Source of the DNA: Clostridium lundense DSM 17049 | GTDB taxonomy: Bacteria; Bacillota; Clostridia; Clostridiales; Clostridiaceae | Direction of reading: 5' to 3' | Assembly (NCBI RefSeq): GCF_000619945.1 | Contig: NZ_JHVC01000020.1 | Location: 3,251-67,250 of the forward strand | Length of the DNA: 64,000 nt | In this document: piece after piece, positions 50,752 through 58,598 of the stretch | Layout of the letters: the number at the start of each line of letters is the position of its first letter | Position numbering within the stretch: the first letter of the stretch is position 1 | Made by a program: the position numbers and the translations under genes | The notes under the pieces: generated by a model | What the model was told of the DNA's origin: nothing | Databases searched by the model: none | The model's input: the letters and a program-made list of their open reading frames with translations, nothing else

Positions 50752-52368
50752 CTATTTATTAAGATAATGTAATTTAAAGTAAAATTTTACCCCTGTAGGA
50801 GTATTTTTAGCACCATAAATGCTCCTATGATGGTCTAATATAACTTTACAGATTGCCAGTCCCAAACCTGTACCACCAGACTTCTGATTTCTTGATTTAT
50901 CAACTCTATAGAACTTTTCCCATATTTTTTTTATATCTTCATCTGGTATGTTTTTGCCTTCATTTTCTACTGAAAAGTAGACTAGGGTATCTTCTTTTTT
51001 TAGACATAGTGTTATTTTTTTATTTTTTTCTGTATAATTAATTGCATTATTCAAGAAGTTTGTGATTACCTGTTCTATTTTAAAAGAGTCTCCAGACACT
51101 AAAATATCCTTACCTTCTATAAAAACTTCAAAGTTTATATTTTTTTCTTTTAATAATAATATATATTTTTTTATTATATACTCTAATAGCTCATCTATAT
51201 AAAATTCTGTTATATTAAGAGTATATCTATCAGTTTCCATCTGCGAAAGATCTAATAGATCCTGAATAAGTCTGTCCATTTTATCAACTTCTGTAGTTAT
51301 AATATTGTATATATCTTCTCTTTCATATTCTTCTGCCACATCATCTTTCAAGCTTTCTGTATACCCCTTTATTAATGTAATTGGAGTTTTAAATTCATGT
51401 GATACAGAGGCAATAAAGTCTTTTCTAAGTAAGTCCAGTTCTTTTTGCAAGTCTAAATCTTTTTTTAACTGATTATTAGCTAAATAAAGATTTTCAATAG
51501 TATCATTTAATTTACCTGACAGGTAGTTTAAGCTTTTAGATAAGTTTCCTAGTTCATCATCAGATTTAACATTACACTTAGATGAAAAGTCTAAATTTAT
51601 CATTTTGGATGCTACTTTATTAATACCTATAATAGGTTTTGTTATTAAATAAGAAAATATGGCAGATAAAATAAGAATACATATAATTGAAGCTATTATA
51701 ATATATATAACGTATTTTTTTAGTATTAAAGAACTTTTCGAAGTAAATACTTCAGGCATAATGATTACAATATTATTAACATCATTTTTATTTAATTGTA
51801 TAGGTGTGGATATAGCTATGTATTTTGAAGGAGTAAATTTTCCGTAAACACGAAAAGTCTGCTTATCTCCTATGGAGAAAGTAAATGGATAATATTTTTC
51901 ACTGTCACCATTACTTATACTAAAAGTTCTTTGTTGAGAATTATCAAATTTGTGAGTGTGAGTTACTATTGAATCAATTGGACCAGTAGATAAATTTTTT
52001 GATATATAATTTAAATTAGATTTACTTAAAGTTTTCTTTGCTGAGTCAGTAATATATTTTAATTTAAAATCTTTGTCAAATATAATTAAATAGGCTTTAT
52101 TAACATTCTCATAGTTTTTTACTTCTTTCATAATAGTTGAATCTTTATTTAAAGGACAATATAAATTAATATAAGTGTATGAGCCAAAAAAATCAGTTTC
52201 TAGAAGCTTATTATACAACTTTTTTTCCATTTCCTGTGCATATTCTGTAGTCATATACAATCGTCCTACTACAAATATCTGGACATAAACTAAAATGCCC
52301 ATAAAGAATAAAAGAAATGAAATTAAAATAATAAAAAGTTTAAATGTAATACCTTTATATATTTTCAT
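50752..52368 (-). CDS. membrane sensor histidine kinase
   Basis: 538 residues. Membrane segments at ~10-32 and ~219-241 flank an extracytoplasmic domain of about 185 residues (PAS/Cache-like region with VNKAYLIIFDKDFKLKYITD). HAMP (~243-295), HisKA with His324 in SVSHEFKTPI, HATPase with NNAINYTEKN, VENEGKNIPD and GGTGLGLAICKVI. Partner of the OmpR-type regulator whose gene ends where this one starts. Divergent from the dacF-like/transporter operon it may control. Confidence 0.93.
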   Translation of the reverse strand: MKIYKGITFKLFIILISFLLFFMGILVYVQIFVVGRLYMTTEYAQEMEKKLYNKLLETDFFGSYTYINLYCPLNKDSTIMKEVKNYENVNKAYLIIFDKDFKLKYITDSAKKTLSKSNLNYISKNLSTGPIDSIVTHTHKFDNSQQRTFSISNGDSEKYYPFTFSIGDKQTFRVYGKFTPSKYIAISTPIQLNKNDVNNIVIIMPEVFTSKSSLILKKYVIYIIIASIICILILSAIFSYLITKPIIGINKVASKMINLDFSSKCNVKSDDELGNLSKSLNYLSGKLNDTIENLYLANNQLKKDLDLQKELDLLRKDFIASVSHEFKTPITLIKGYTESLKDDVAEEYEREDIYNIITTEVDKMDRLIQDLLDLSQMETDRYTLNITEFYIDELLEYIIKKYILLLKEKNINFEVFIEGKDILVSGDSFKIEQVITNFLNNAINYTEKNKKITLCLKKEDTLVYFSVENEGKNIPDEDIKKIWEKFYRVDKSRNQKSGGTGLGLAICKVILDHHRSIYGAKNTPTGVKFYFKLHYLNK

Positions 52369-53046
52369 CTATGATACCTCAAATTTATAGCCTCTTCCTC
52401 TTATAGTAGTAATGTAATTGCTTCTATCTTCGAGCTTGTCTCTTAATCTTTTTATATGTGTGTCTACAGTTCTTGGATCACCATAATAATCATATCCCCA
52501 TACTCTATTCAGTATAGCTTCTTTTGATAAAACCATACCTTTATTTTGCATGAAATATGTTAGAAGATCATACTCCTTGAGAGTTAACATAACTTCAACA
52601 TTATTAACAGTCACTTTTCCTGAATTTAAATCTATTGCCAAGCCGTCCTCTGATAAAATATTACTTGATTTACTAATAGTACCATCAACTCTTTTTAAAA
52701 GTGATTTTGCTCTGGCTACTAGAACTTTTGGACTGAAAGGTTTTGTTACATATTCATCAGTACCATGCTCAAAACCTAGAATTTTATCATCCTCCTGAGT
52801 TTTGGCAGTTAGCATGATAATTGGTACATCAGAGTTTGTCCTTATATATTCACATACTTTTAAGCCATTTAATCCTGGAAGCATTATGTCTAATATCACA
52901 AGATCAATTTTATACACTTTAAACACATCTAAAGCTTCTTCACCATCTTTTGCTTCAAATATGTTAAAACCTTCTTTCTTAAAATACATTGCTATTAACC
53001 TTCGTATATTTGATTCATCTTCTACGATTAATAGATTTTTGTTCAC
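52369..53046 (-). CDS. OmpR/PhoB-family response regulator
   Basis: About 225 residues from the GTG at 53046, chosen because GGGGGTGAT lies before it. Receiver domain with ED near residue 9, Asp53 in VILDIMLPG, T in MLTAK and K in VTKPFSP; winged-helix DNA-binding domain (~125-225) with VMLTLKEYDLLTYFMQNKG and VWGYDYYGDPRTVDTHIKRLRDKLE. Directly precedes its kinase. Likely controls the divergent operon. Confidence 0.95.
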   Translation of the reverse strand: MNKNLLIVEDESNIRRLIAMYFKKEGFNIFEAKDGEEALDVFKVYKIDLVILDIMLPGLNGLKVCEYIRTNSDVPIIMLTAKTQEDDKILGFEHGTDEYVTKPFSPKVLVARAKSLLKRVDGTISKSSNILSEDGLAIDLNSGKVTVNNVEVMLTLKEYDLLTYFMQNKGMVLSKEAILNRVWGYDYYGDPRTVDTHIKRLRDKLEDRSNYITTIRGRGYKFEVS

Positions 53047-53173
53047 AACTATCACCCCCAAATTATGTTTTGTCACTTTCGTGTAACATTCGAGCCATAT
53101 GATATATATGAACGATCCCCCCTAATTTAATTTTATATATATTTTACCAATAATTCAACTAAGGAGTAAAGAA
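53047..53173. promoter_or_regulatory. divergent control region between the regulator and dacF-like gene
   Basis: A 127-base gap. TGTCACTTTCGTGTAACA (53071-53088) is an imperfect palindrome, and CATATGATATATATG lies next to it. No clear consensus promoter was found in either direction, which fits activator-dependent expression, but this is not shown. Confidence 0.4.
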
Positions 53174-54076
53174 ATGAAGAAAAAGATACTGTCAAGTTTA
53201 TTTCCTATAATTATATTAATTTTATGCATTATCATTTTAAAAGCAGAGCTATTAAATAAAAATATTAACTCTGTAGATGACTTAAGAAATGTAGCTATAG
53301 AGAATAGGCCAACTATAAGTGCTGCGGCAGCTATAACTTTAGATGTTACTAATAATAAAATACTATATAAGAAACATATACATGAAAAGCTGCCACCTGC
53401 AAGTACTACTAAGCTTCTAACTGCACAGATTTTTGCAGAACATTTTTCTCCAGAAGATGATGTAATGTATACAAGGCGTTGTAAGGAGCAACCTGAGTAT
53501 AAGCTTAATTTAAAAGTTGGAGAGACGATGAATGCAAAAGATGTAATGGATGCTGTTATGTTGTATTCAGCAAATGATATGGCAGAGGCTATGGGAGAAA
53601 ACTCAAATAGAAGTTTAGGAACTTTTAATCAGGCTACAGGAAAAAACTCAAATGAAAGTTTGGAAAGCTTTGTTCAGGCTATGAATGAAAAGGTCTCTTC
53701 ATTAGGACTTAAGGAATCACATTTTATGAACCCTATAGGACTAGATGATGAAGAGCATTATACTACGGCGTATGATCTAGTCAATATAGCTAAAGAAGCA
53801 TATAAATATCCATGGATAATGGATACTATGAAAAAGAAAGTAAGTACAATTAATACATCCAAAGGGAAAATAAGTTTAGAAAATAGAAACAAACTAGTTG
53901 GAGTTAATGGGTGCATAGGAGGTAAGACAGGATATACATCTAGGGCTGGAAAATGTCTTGTGTGTTTTTATGAAATTAATAATAGAAAAATGATAGGTGT
54001 TGTATTGAATTCACAGGATGACAATACAGTATTTGAAGATATGGAAAGAATAATAAGATGGAGTTATAAAAAATAA
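53174..54076 (+). CDS. D-alanyl-D-alanine carboxypeptidase (DacF-like)
   Basis: 300 residues. N-terminal membrane anchor or signal (~6-24). Active-site motifs of penicillin-binding proteins: S77-T-T-K80 in PPASTTKLLTA, SAN in MLYSANDMAEAM, and KTG in GGKTGYTSRAG. It trims the terminal D-Ala from peptidoglycan stems. There is no C-terminal PBP5_C domain, and after the SxN motif it has a tandem 15-residue near-duplication (ENSNRSLGTFNQATG / KNSNESLESFVQAMN). First gene of the rightward set, one base before the permease gene. Confidence 0.93.
   Translation: MKKKILSSLFPIIILILCIIILKAELLNKNINSVDDLRNVAIENRPTISAAAAITLDVTNNKILYKKHIHEKLPPASTTKLLTAQIFAEHFSPEDDVMYTRRCKEQPEYKLNLKVGETMNAKDVMDAVMLYSANDMAEAMGENSNRSLGTFNQATGKNSNESLESFVQAMNEKVSSLGLKESHFMNPIGLDDEEHYTTAYDLVNIAKEAYKYPWIMDTMKKKVSTINTSKGKISLENRNKLVGVNGCIGGKTGYTSRAGKCLVCFYEINNRKMIGVVLNSQDDNTVFEDMERIIRWSYKK
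53596..53685 (+). repeat. 45-bp imperfect tandem duplication within the carboxypeptidase gene
   Basis: Two consecutive 45-base units (53596-53640 and 53641-53685) share ACTCAAAT and CAGGCTA blocks in register; the encoded 15-residue units match at eight positions. In frame, so the reading frame stays open. It lies in the segment between the SxN motif and the following helix. Confidence 0.7.
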
Positions 54077-54077
54077 A

Positions 54078-54944
54078 ATGAAAATAAAAAGAAAAAATAT
54101 AAAATTAGCAATGATATTTTTGTTTCCAAGCATTCTAGGATTTTTTATCTTTTATATATTACCTTTTATGTTAGTTATAAAATATTCTTTTTTAGATAGT
54201 CCTAATGAAGGAGAATTTGTAGGGTTTTCAAACTTCATTTCTTTATTACAAAATCCAAGTTTTAAAAAAGCTATTTTAAATACTTTGATCTTTACATCTA
54301 TAAGTGTACCGTTGCTTATTGTTATATCTCTTGGAGTAGCATTACTTTTAAATCAAAATTTATACTTAAGAAATATCTTCAGAATGTTTTTTATGCTGCC
54401 ACTAGTAATTCCTGTAGCATCTGTAGTTATGGTATGGCACATAATGGTGGATAATAAAGGCTGGATTAATAAACTTGTTATTTCTATGGGATATTCTCCT
54501 GTAGATTGGATGAATTCAAAGTGGGCATTGTATGTGGTAATTGTAGTTTTTTTGTGGAAAAATATAGGATATAATATGATACTGTTTATTGCAGCACTTC
54601 AAAATATACCTAAAGAATATTATGAATATGCATCTATAGAAGGAGCAAGTGCTGTAAAAAAGTTTACCAATATTACAATAGTATACATGATGCCAACACT
54701 TTTCTTTGTTTTTGTAATTTCTATAATTAATTCATTTAAGGTATTTAGAGAAGTATATCTTATAGCCGGAGAATATCCTCATGAAAGCATATATATGCTT
54801 CAACATTATATGAATAATGTATTTATGTCACTAGATTACCAGAAACTTTCGTCGGCAGCTGTAATTATGGCCTTAGGAATATGTCTACTTTTAATTTTAT
54901 TATTTAAACTTCAAGAAAATATAAACAATAAAATACAAGAATAG
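54078..54944 (+). CDS. ABC-type sugar permease (MalF/UgpA-like)
   Basis: 288 residues, six membrane helices. It has NTLIFTSISVPLLIVISLGVALLLNQ and the cytoplasmic EAA loop, here ALQNIPKEYYEYASIEGASAVKKFTNITIVYMMP, with E-x-A-x-x-x-G. Member of the carbohydrate-uptake type I family. It starts one base after the carboxypeptidase gene. No ATPase gene lies in the cluster. Confidence 0.9.
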   Translation: MKIKRKNIKLAMIFLFPSILGFFIFYILPFMLVIKYSFLDSPNEGEFVGFSNFISLLQNPSFKKAILNTLIFTSISVPLLIVISLGVALLLNQNLYLRNIFRMFFMLPLVIPVASVVMVWHIMVDNKGWINKLVISMGYSPVDWMNSKWALYVVIVVFLWKNIGYNMILFIAALQNIPKEYYEYASIEGASAVKKFTNITIVYMMPTLFFVFVISIINSFKVFREVYLIAGEYPHESIYMLQHYMNNVFMSLDYQKLSSAAVIMALGICLLLILLFKLQENINNKIQE

Positions 54945-54958
54945 TAGGTGATTATATA

Positions 54959-55864
54959 ATGTGGTCATATAAAGGCAAAAAGAAATTAGTGAGAAAAATA
55001 CTATTAACAATAATTACAGCAGTTATTTCGTTGTTTTTTGCTTTCCCTATGATATTAACTGTAACTAATTCTTTTATGACTGAGAATGAAATAAATTCAA
55101 ATTATAGCATGATTGCTTTGAATAATGACACAAATGATAAAGAACAAAAGACTTTAAATGATAATAGCTATGTAAAATTAAGGATAATACCGGATATGGT
55201 CACATTAAAGCAATATTATAATGTATTGATAAAACAGGTTAAATTTTTACTTATGTTTTGGAATTCGGTAAAAATTGCATTATGTGTAATTTCAGGACAA
55301 GTAATAGTGGCATCTATGGCAGCTTATGCATTCAGCAAAATGGAATTCCCTGGGAGAAATAAATTATTTCTTATTTATATAATAGTTATGCTTATGCCTT
55401 TTCAAGTAACACTTTTACCAAATTATATAATTTCTGATATATTTCATTTAATAGATAAACATGAATCTATAATTTTTCCAGGTATTTTTAGTGCTTTTGG
55501 AGTATTTCTTTTAAGACAATTTATGATGGATATACCTAAAGAATATATAGAAGCAGCTATGATTGATGGCGCTAATCATTTCTATATTTTTATAAAAATT
55601 ATAGTTCCATTATCAGTAAATGCTATTGCAGCATTAACAATATTAGTATTTATAGATAACTGGAATTTGGTAGAGCAACCTCTTATATTGTTAAAAGACC
55701 AATTAAAAGAACCGCTATCTTTATATCTTTCTCAAATAAACTTTAATGAAAAAGGAATTGCTTTTGCAGCATCTATGATTTATATGATACCAGCACTGCT
55801 TATATTTCTTTATGCAGAAAGTCATTTAGTAGAAGGTATAAAAAATTCTGGAATTAAGGGATAA
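54959..55864 (+). CDS. ABC-type sugar permease (MalG/UgpE-like)
   Basis: 301 residues, six membrane helices. The EAA motif is DIPKEYIEAAMIDGANHFYIFIKIIVPLS, and LPNYIISD and FAFPMILTVTNSF-like stretches are as in MalG. A loop after helix 1 (~45-85, NSNYSMIALNNDTNDKEQK) is longer than in MalG. Partner of the preceding permease. GTGATTATATA precedes the ATG. Confidence 0.9.
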   Translation: MWSYKGKKKLVRKILLTIITAVISLFFAFPMILTVTNSFMTENEINSNYSMIALNNDTNDKEQKTLNDNSYVKLRIIPDMVTLKQYYNVLIKQVKFLLMFWNSVKIALCVISGQVIVASMAAYAFSKMEFPGRNKLFLIYIIVMLMPFQVTLLPNYIISDIFHLIDKHESIIFPGIFSAFGVFLLRQFMMDIPKEYIEAAMIDGANHFYIFIKIIVPLSVNAIAALTILVFIDNWNLVEQPLILLKDQLKEPLSLYLSQINFNEKGIAFAASMIYMIPALLIFLYAESHLVEGIKNSGIKG

Positions 55865-55887
55865 AAATGTGGAGGGATATTTCTAAT

Positions 55888-57186
55888 ATGGAATGTGTAA
55901 AAGAAGATAATCAAATAAATAGAAAGAAAAAAATAAAAAAGCTTACTATTAATTTTTTTGTAATCATGGCAGCCTTAACATTCTTTTCAAATACCATAAA
56001 CAATTTTTTCCTTCCAAAAGTTACTGTGGAAAGCCCTGTATCAGGTTCAATATCAAAGGAGATAAACAGTTTAGGAGTTATTGAAGCAAGGGAGTCAGCA
56101 AAGTTATATGGAGAAAGTGGAAAAATAGTAGAAGAGGTCAATGTTAAGATAGGAGATAAGGTAACTAAAGGAAAGATATTGATAAGGCTTAAAAAGGAAG
56201 ATTTGAAATCAAAATTGGAAGAAGAAAATATAAAATACAATCAATATAATTTGGAACTTGAAAAGCTTAAAAATGAAGGTATTTACAAAGAGAAGAATTT
56301 AAAAAGAAAAGTAGAAGAAACAAAGGAGAAAATGAATTCTGAAATTAAAAATCTAGATAAAACAAGCAAATTGGTAAAAGAGGGATATGAGGCTCAAGTT
56401 AGTTTAGATAAACAGGTATTGGTTTTAAGCGACGCAAAAAGAGCTTATGAACAAGCTTTAGATGATTATAATAATGCTTTAAATGAACAGAGAAATTCTA
56501 TAAAGAAGGTGGAATATGACATACAGATGGAGAAGAATGAAATTAATAAAATAAATAAAGATATGAGTATTTCTAGTGATATTAGTGCTCCTTGTGATGG
56601 AGTTATTTCTGAGCTTAATGTTGAAAAAGGTCAGACAGTAGATGGGTCTAAGCCAATAATTATTATAAATAACTCCAGTAAGGGATTTCAATTTAGAATG
56701 AGTGTAGACAATGCTAACTTAAAATATATAGCTAAAGGAGATAAGATTAATATAACAATGAAATCTACTGAAGATAAAAATGTAGAAGGCACTATAAGAG
56801 AGATAGTCAATAGTCCAATTACCAAAGAAGGAAAAAAAGATGATAGTAAAAAAGACTTGCTAATTGATATTAATATGAAGAATCTTATAGGAGGTGAAGA
56901 GGGGGATGGATTTATAAGTAAAAAAATCTCATCAAGTACTATAGTTATCCCTAATAGTGCAGTAAATACTGATATGGATGGAAGTAAATTTGTATTTGTA
57001 CTAAAAGAAAAGAATGGAGTTTTGGGTAATCAATATTCTTTAAAGAAGTTTAAGATTTCTATAGGAGAAAGTGATAATGCGAATACAGCAATACGTAATG
57101 GCATTACTCAGGATGATAAGGTTGTTATAAAGGTAGAAGATGATAAAGCTGTATCTGATGGAAGTTATGTCACAATAAAAAACTGA
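55888..57186 (+). CDS. HlyD/RND-type membrane-fusion (periplasmic adaptor) protein
   Basis: 432 residues from ATG 55888, chosen because GTGGAGGG lies nine bases before it; an ATG at 55867 is in frame. One N-terminal membrane helix (~18-38), a lipoyl/barrel-sandwich half (ESAKLYGESGKIVEEVNVKIGDKVTKGKIL), a long coiled coil (~105-220) and the second half (ISAPCDGVISELNVEKGQTVDGSKPI), then beta-barrel. This is the MacA/YknX type. It is followed by a MacB-like permease but no MacB ATPase. Confidence 0.9.
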   Translation: MECVKEDNQINRKKKIKKLTINFFVIMAALTFFSNTINNFFLPKVTVESPVSGSISKEINSLGVIEARESAKLYGESGKIVEEVNVKIGDKVTKGKILIRLKKEDLKSKLEEENIKYNQYNLELEKLKNEGIYKEKNLKRKVEETKEKMNSEIKNLDKTSKLVKEGYEAQVSLDKQVLVLSDAKRAYEQALDDYNNALNEQRNSIKKVEYDIQMEKNEINKINKDMSISSDISAPCDGVISELNVEKGQTVDGSKPIIIINNSSKGFQFRMSVDNANLKYIAKGDKINITMKSTEDKNVEGTIREIVNSPITKEGKKDDSKKDLLIDINMKNLIGGEEGDGFISKKISSSTIVIPNSAVNTDMDGSKFVFVLKEKNGVLGNQYSLKKFKISIGESDNANTAIRNGITQDDKVVIKVEDDKAVSDGSYVTIKN

Positions 57187-57201
57187 AAAAATAAGGTGAA
57201 T

Positions 57202-58575
57202 ATGTTGAGAAATATAAAGAGTGTTTATATTGGCATTTTTATATGTATATTTTTTATATATTTTGGAATTATGTTTCAAAGTGCTTTAGTTTCTAGAATT
57301 AGTAGTTCCATGAAGCTTAATGATGGGAATAAAGTTTCGGTTATAACAAATCGCTCAAATACAATAAATCATTTTACCTTATCCGATATACGATTTATGA
57401 AAAATAAACTTAAGGATGAAGATATATTTGCTATGAGTGAGACTAAAGGAAAAGTATATTTTGAAGGAAGAGATATTGATAGCAAAATATTAGGTGTTAG
57501 TTCAAATTTTAATAAATTCTATAACATTAATGTTTCTACAGGTAGCTTTTTTACTGAAGGAATATGTAAGGAAAATGAGTTTTGCGTAGTTTTAGAAGAT
57601 AAGCTGGCACGTAAATTATTTGGAACTGAAAATGTGGTAGGTCTTAAAGTAAGAATTTTTCATAAGGACTTTAAAATAATAGGGGTAGTTAAAAGAGATT
57701 CTACCATTATACAGAACATAAGTAATGATGGATTTGATAAAGTATATATACCTATGGAAACACTTATAAAGTTAGATGAAACTAGAAAAATTTCATATTT
57801 ACAATTTCAAAACCTAAATAATGATGTGCAAGTAAAAGGCAAGGATAGAGTTATAGGATTGCTTAATGGAATTGGGAAAGATGAAAAGCAGTATAAAATT
57901 ATTGACTATAGTAAAGAAGAACAGTTAATCAAGCAAAAACCGCTGATAATGTGTTTTGTATTAGGATTTATTTGTATATGGAACTTTATAAAATACTTAA
58001 TAAAAATTTTAGGTGAAGTAAAAAAGTTCTTTATTGCAAATATGGAAAAGGATTATTTATTGGATGTAGTAATAAAAAATAAAAAATGTTTTTTAATATA
58101 CATACTAAAAATAGTCTTTGGAGTCTTAGGAATATTTATTATGTGGAAATTAATTAGATTTAATTTATATATTCCATCAAATTATATTCCAGATGAATTC
58201 ATTAATGTATCTTATTATAAGGATATATTTCAAGATAGCATAAAAGCAAACATAGAAAGCAGAGAATATTTAATTCCTTTTATTGAATTGAAGTTTATGA
58301 AAACAAATACGCTTATTAATATTTTATCTATAATGGTTATATTTTGTAGTTGTATTTTAAACACTTTCGTTAGAGAGTTTTTGAATAAAAGTAGGGATGC
58401 TATATTAGCAGTGCAATGTTGTGGAAAATGCAGTGTCGTAGCTCTAATATTTATAGCTATCATTTTTATGACATTTAAAATACAGTTTGGAATTGATTTG
58501 AAAATTCTATTTATAATATGGTCATTTTTATTTATGAGAGTTATAGTACATGGCAAAAACAAATATATTATTTAG
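57202..58575 (+). CDS. MacB-like permease (ABC-3/FtsX-related) without ATPase
   Basis: 457 residues from ATG 57202, after AAGGTG. Segment 1 (YIGIFICIFFIYFGIMFQSALV), then an extracytoplasmic domain of about 230 residues (ILGVSSNFNKFYNINVSTGSFFTEGICKENEFCVVLEDKLARKLFG is a MacB periplasmic-core pattern), then further membrane segments near 255, 305, 375 and 420. It lacks any nucleotide-binding domain. The match to MacB_PCD is moderate; identity as a transporter subunit is inference. Confidence 0.7.
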   Translation: MLRNIKSVYIGIFICIFFIYFGIMFQSALVSRISSSMKLNDGNKVSVITNRSNTINHFTLSDIRFMKNKLKDEDIFAMSETKGKVYFEGRDIDSKILGVSSNFNKFYNINVSTGSFFTEGICKENEFCVVLEDKLARKLFGTENVVGLKVRIFHKDFKIIGVVKRDSTIIQNISNDGFDKVYIPMETLIKLDETRKISYLQFQNLNNDVQVKGKDRVIGLLNGIGKDEKQYKIIDYSKEEQLIKQKPLIMCFVLGFICIWNFIKYLIKILGEVKKFFIANMEKDYLLDVVIKNKKCFLIYILKIVFGVLGIFIMWKLIRFNLYIPSNYIPDEFINVSYYKDIFQDSIKANIESREYLIPFIELKFMKTNTLINILSIMVIFCSCILNTFVREFLNKSRDAILAVQCCGKCSVVALIFIAIIFMTFKIQFGIDLKILFIIWSFLFMRVIVHGKNKYII

Positions 58576-58598
58576 ATTAAAGAAAGAAGGGGTATATT

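Noticed and set aside
50752..53046. Kinase and regulator as a VanSR-type resistance system
   Set aside because: A D,D-carboxypeptidase is adjacent, but there is no vanH/A/X-like ligase or dipeptidase gene; the link to glycopeptide resistance is not supported.
57202..58575. MacB-like gene as a broken (pseudo) gene that lost its ATPase half
   Set aside because: The frame starts at a good ribosome site with a membrane segment and reaches a normal end; no remnant of a nucleotide-binding domain lies before or after it.
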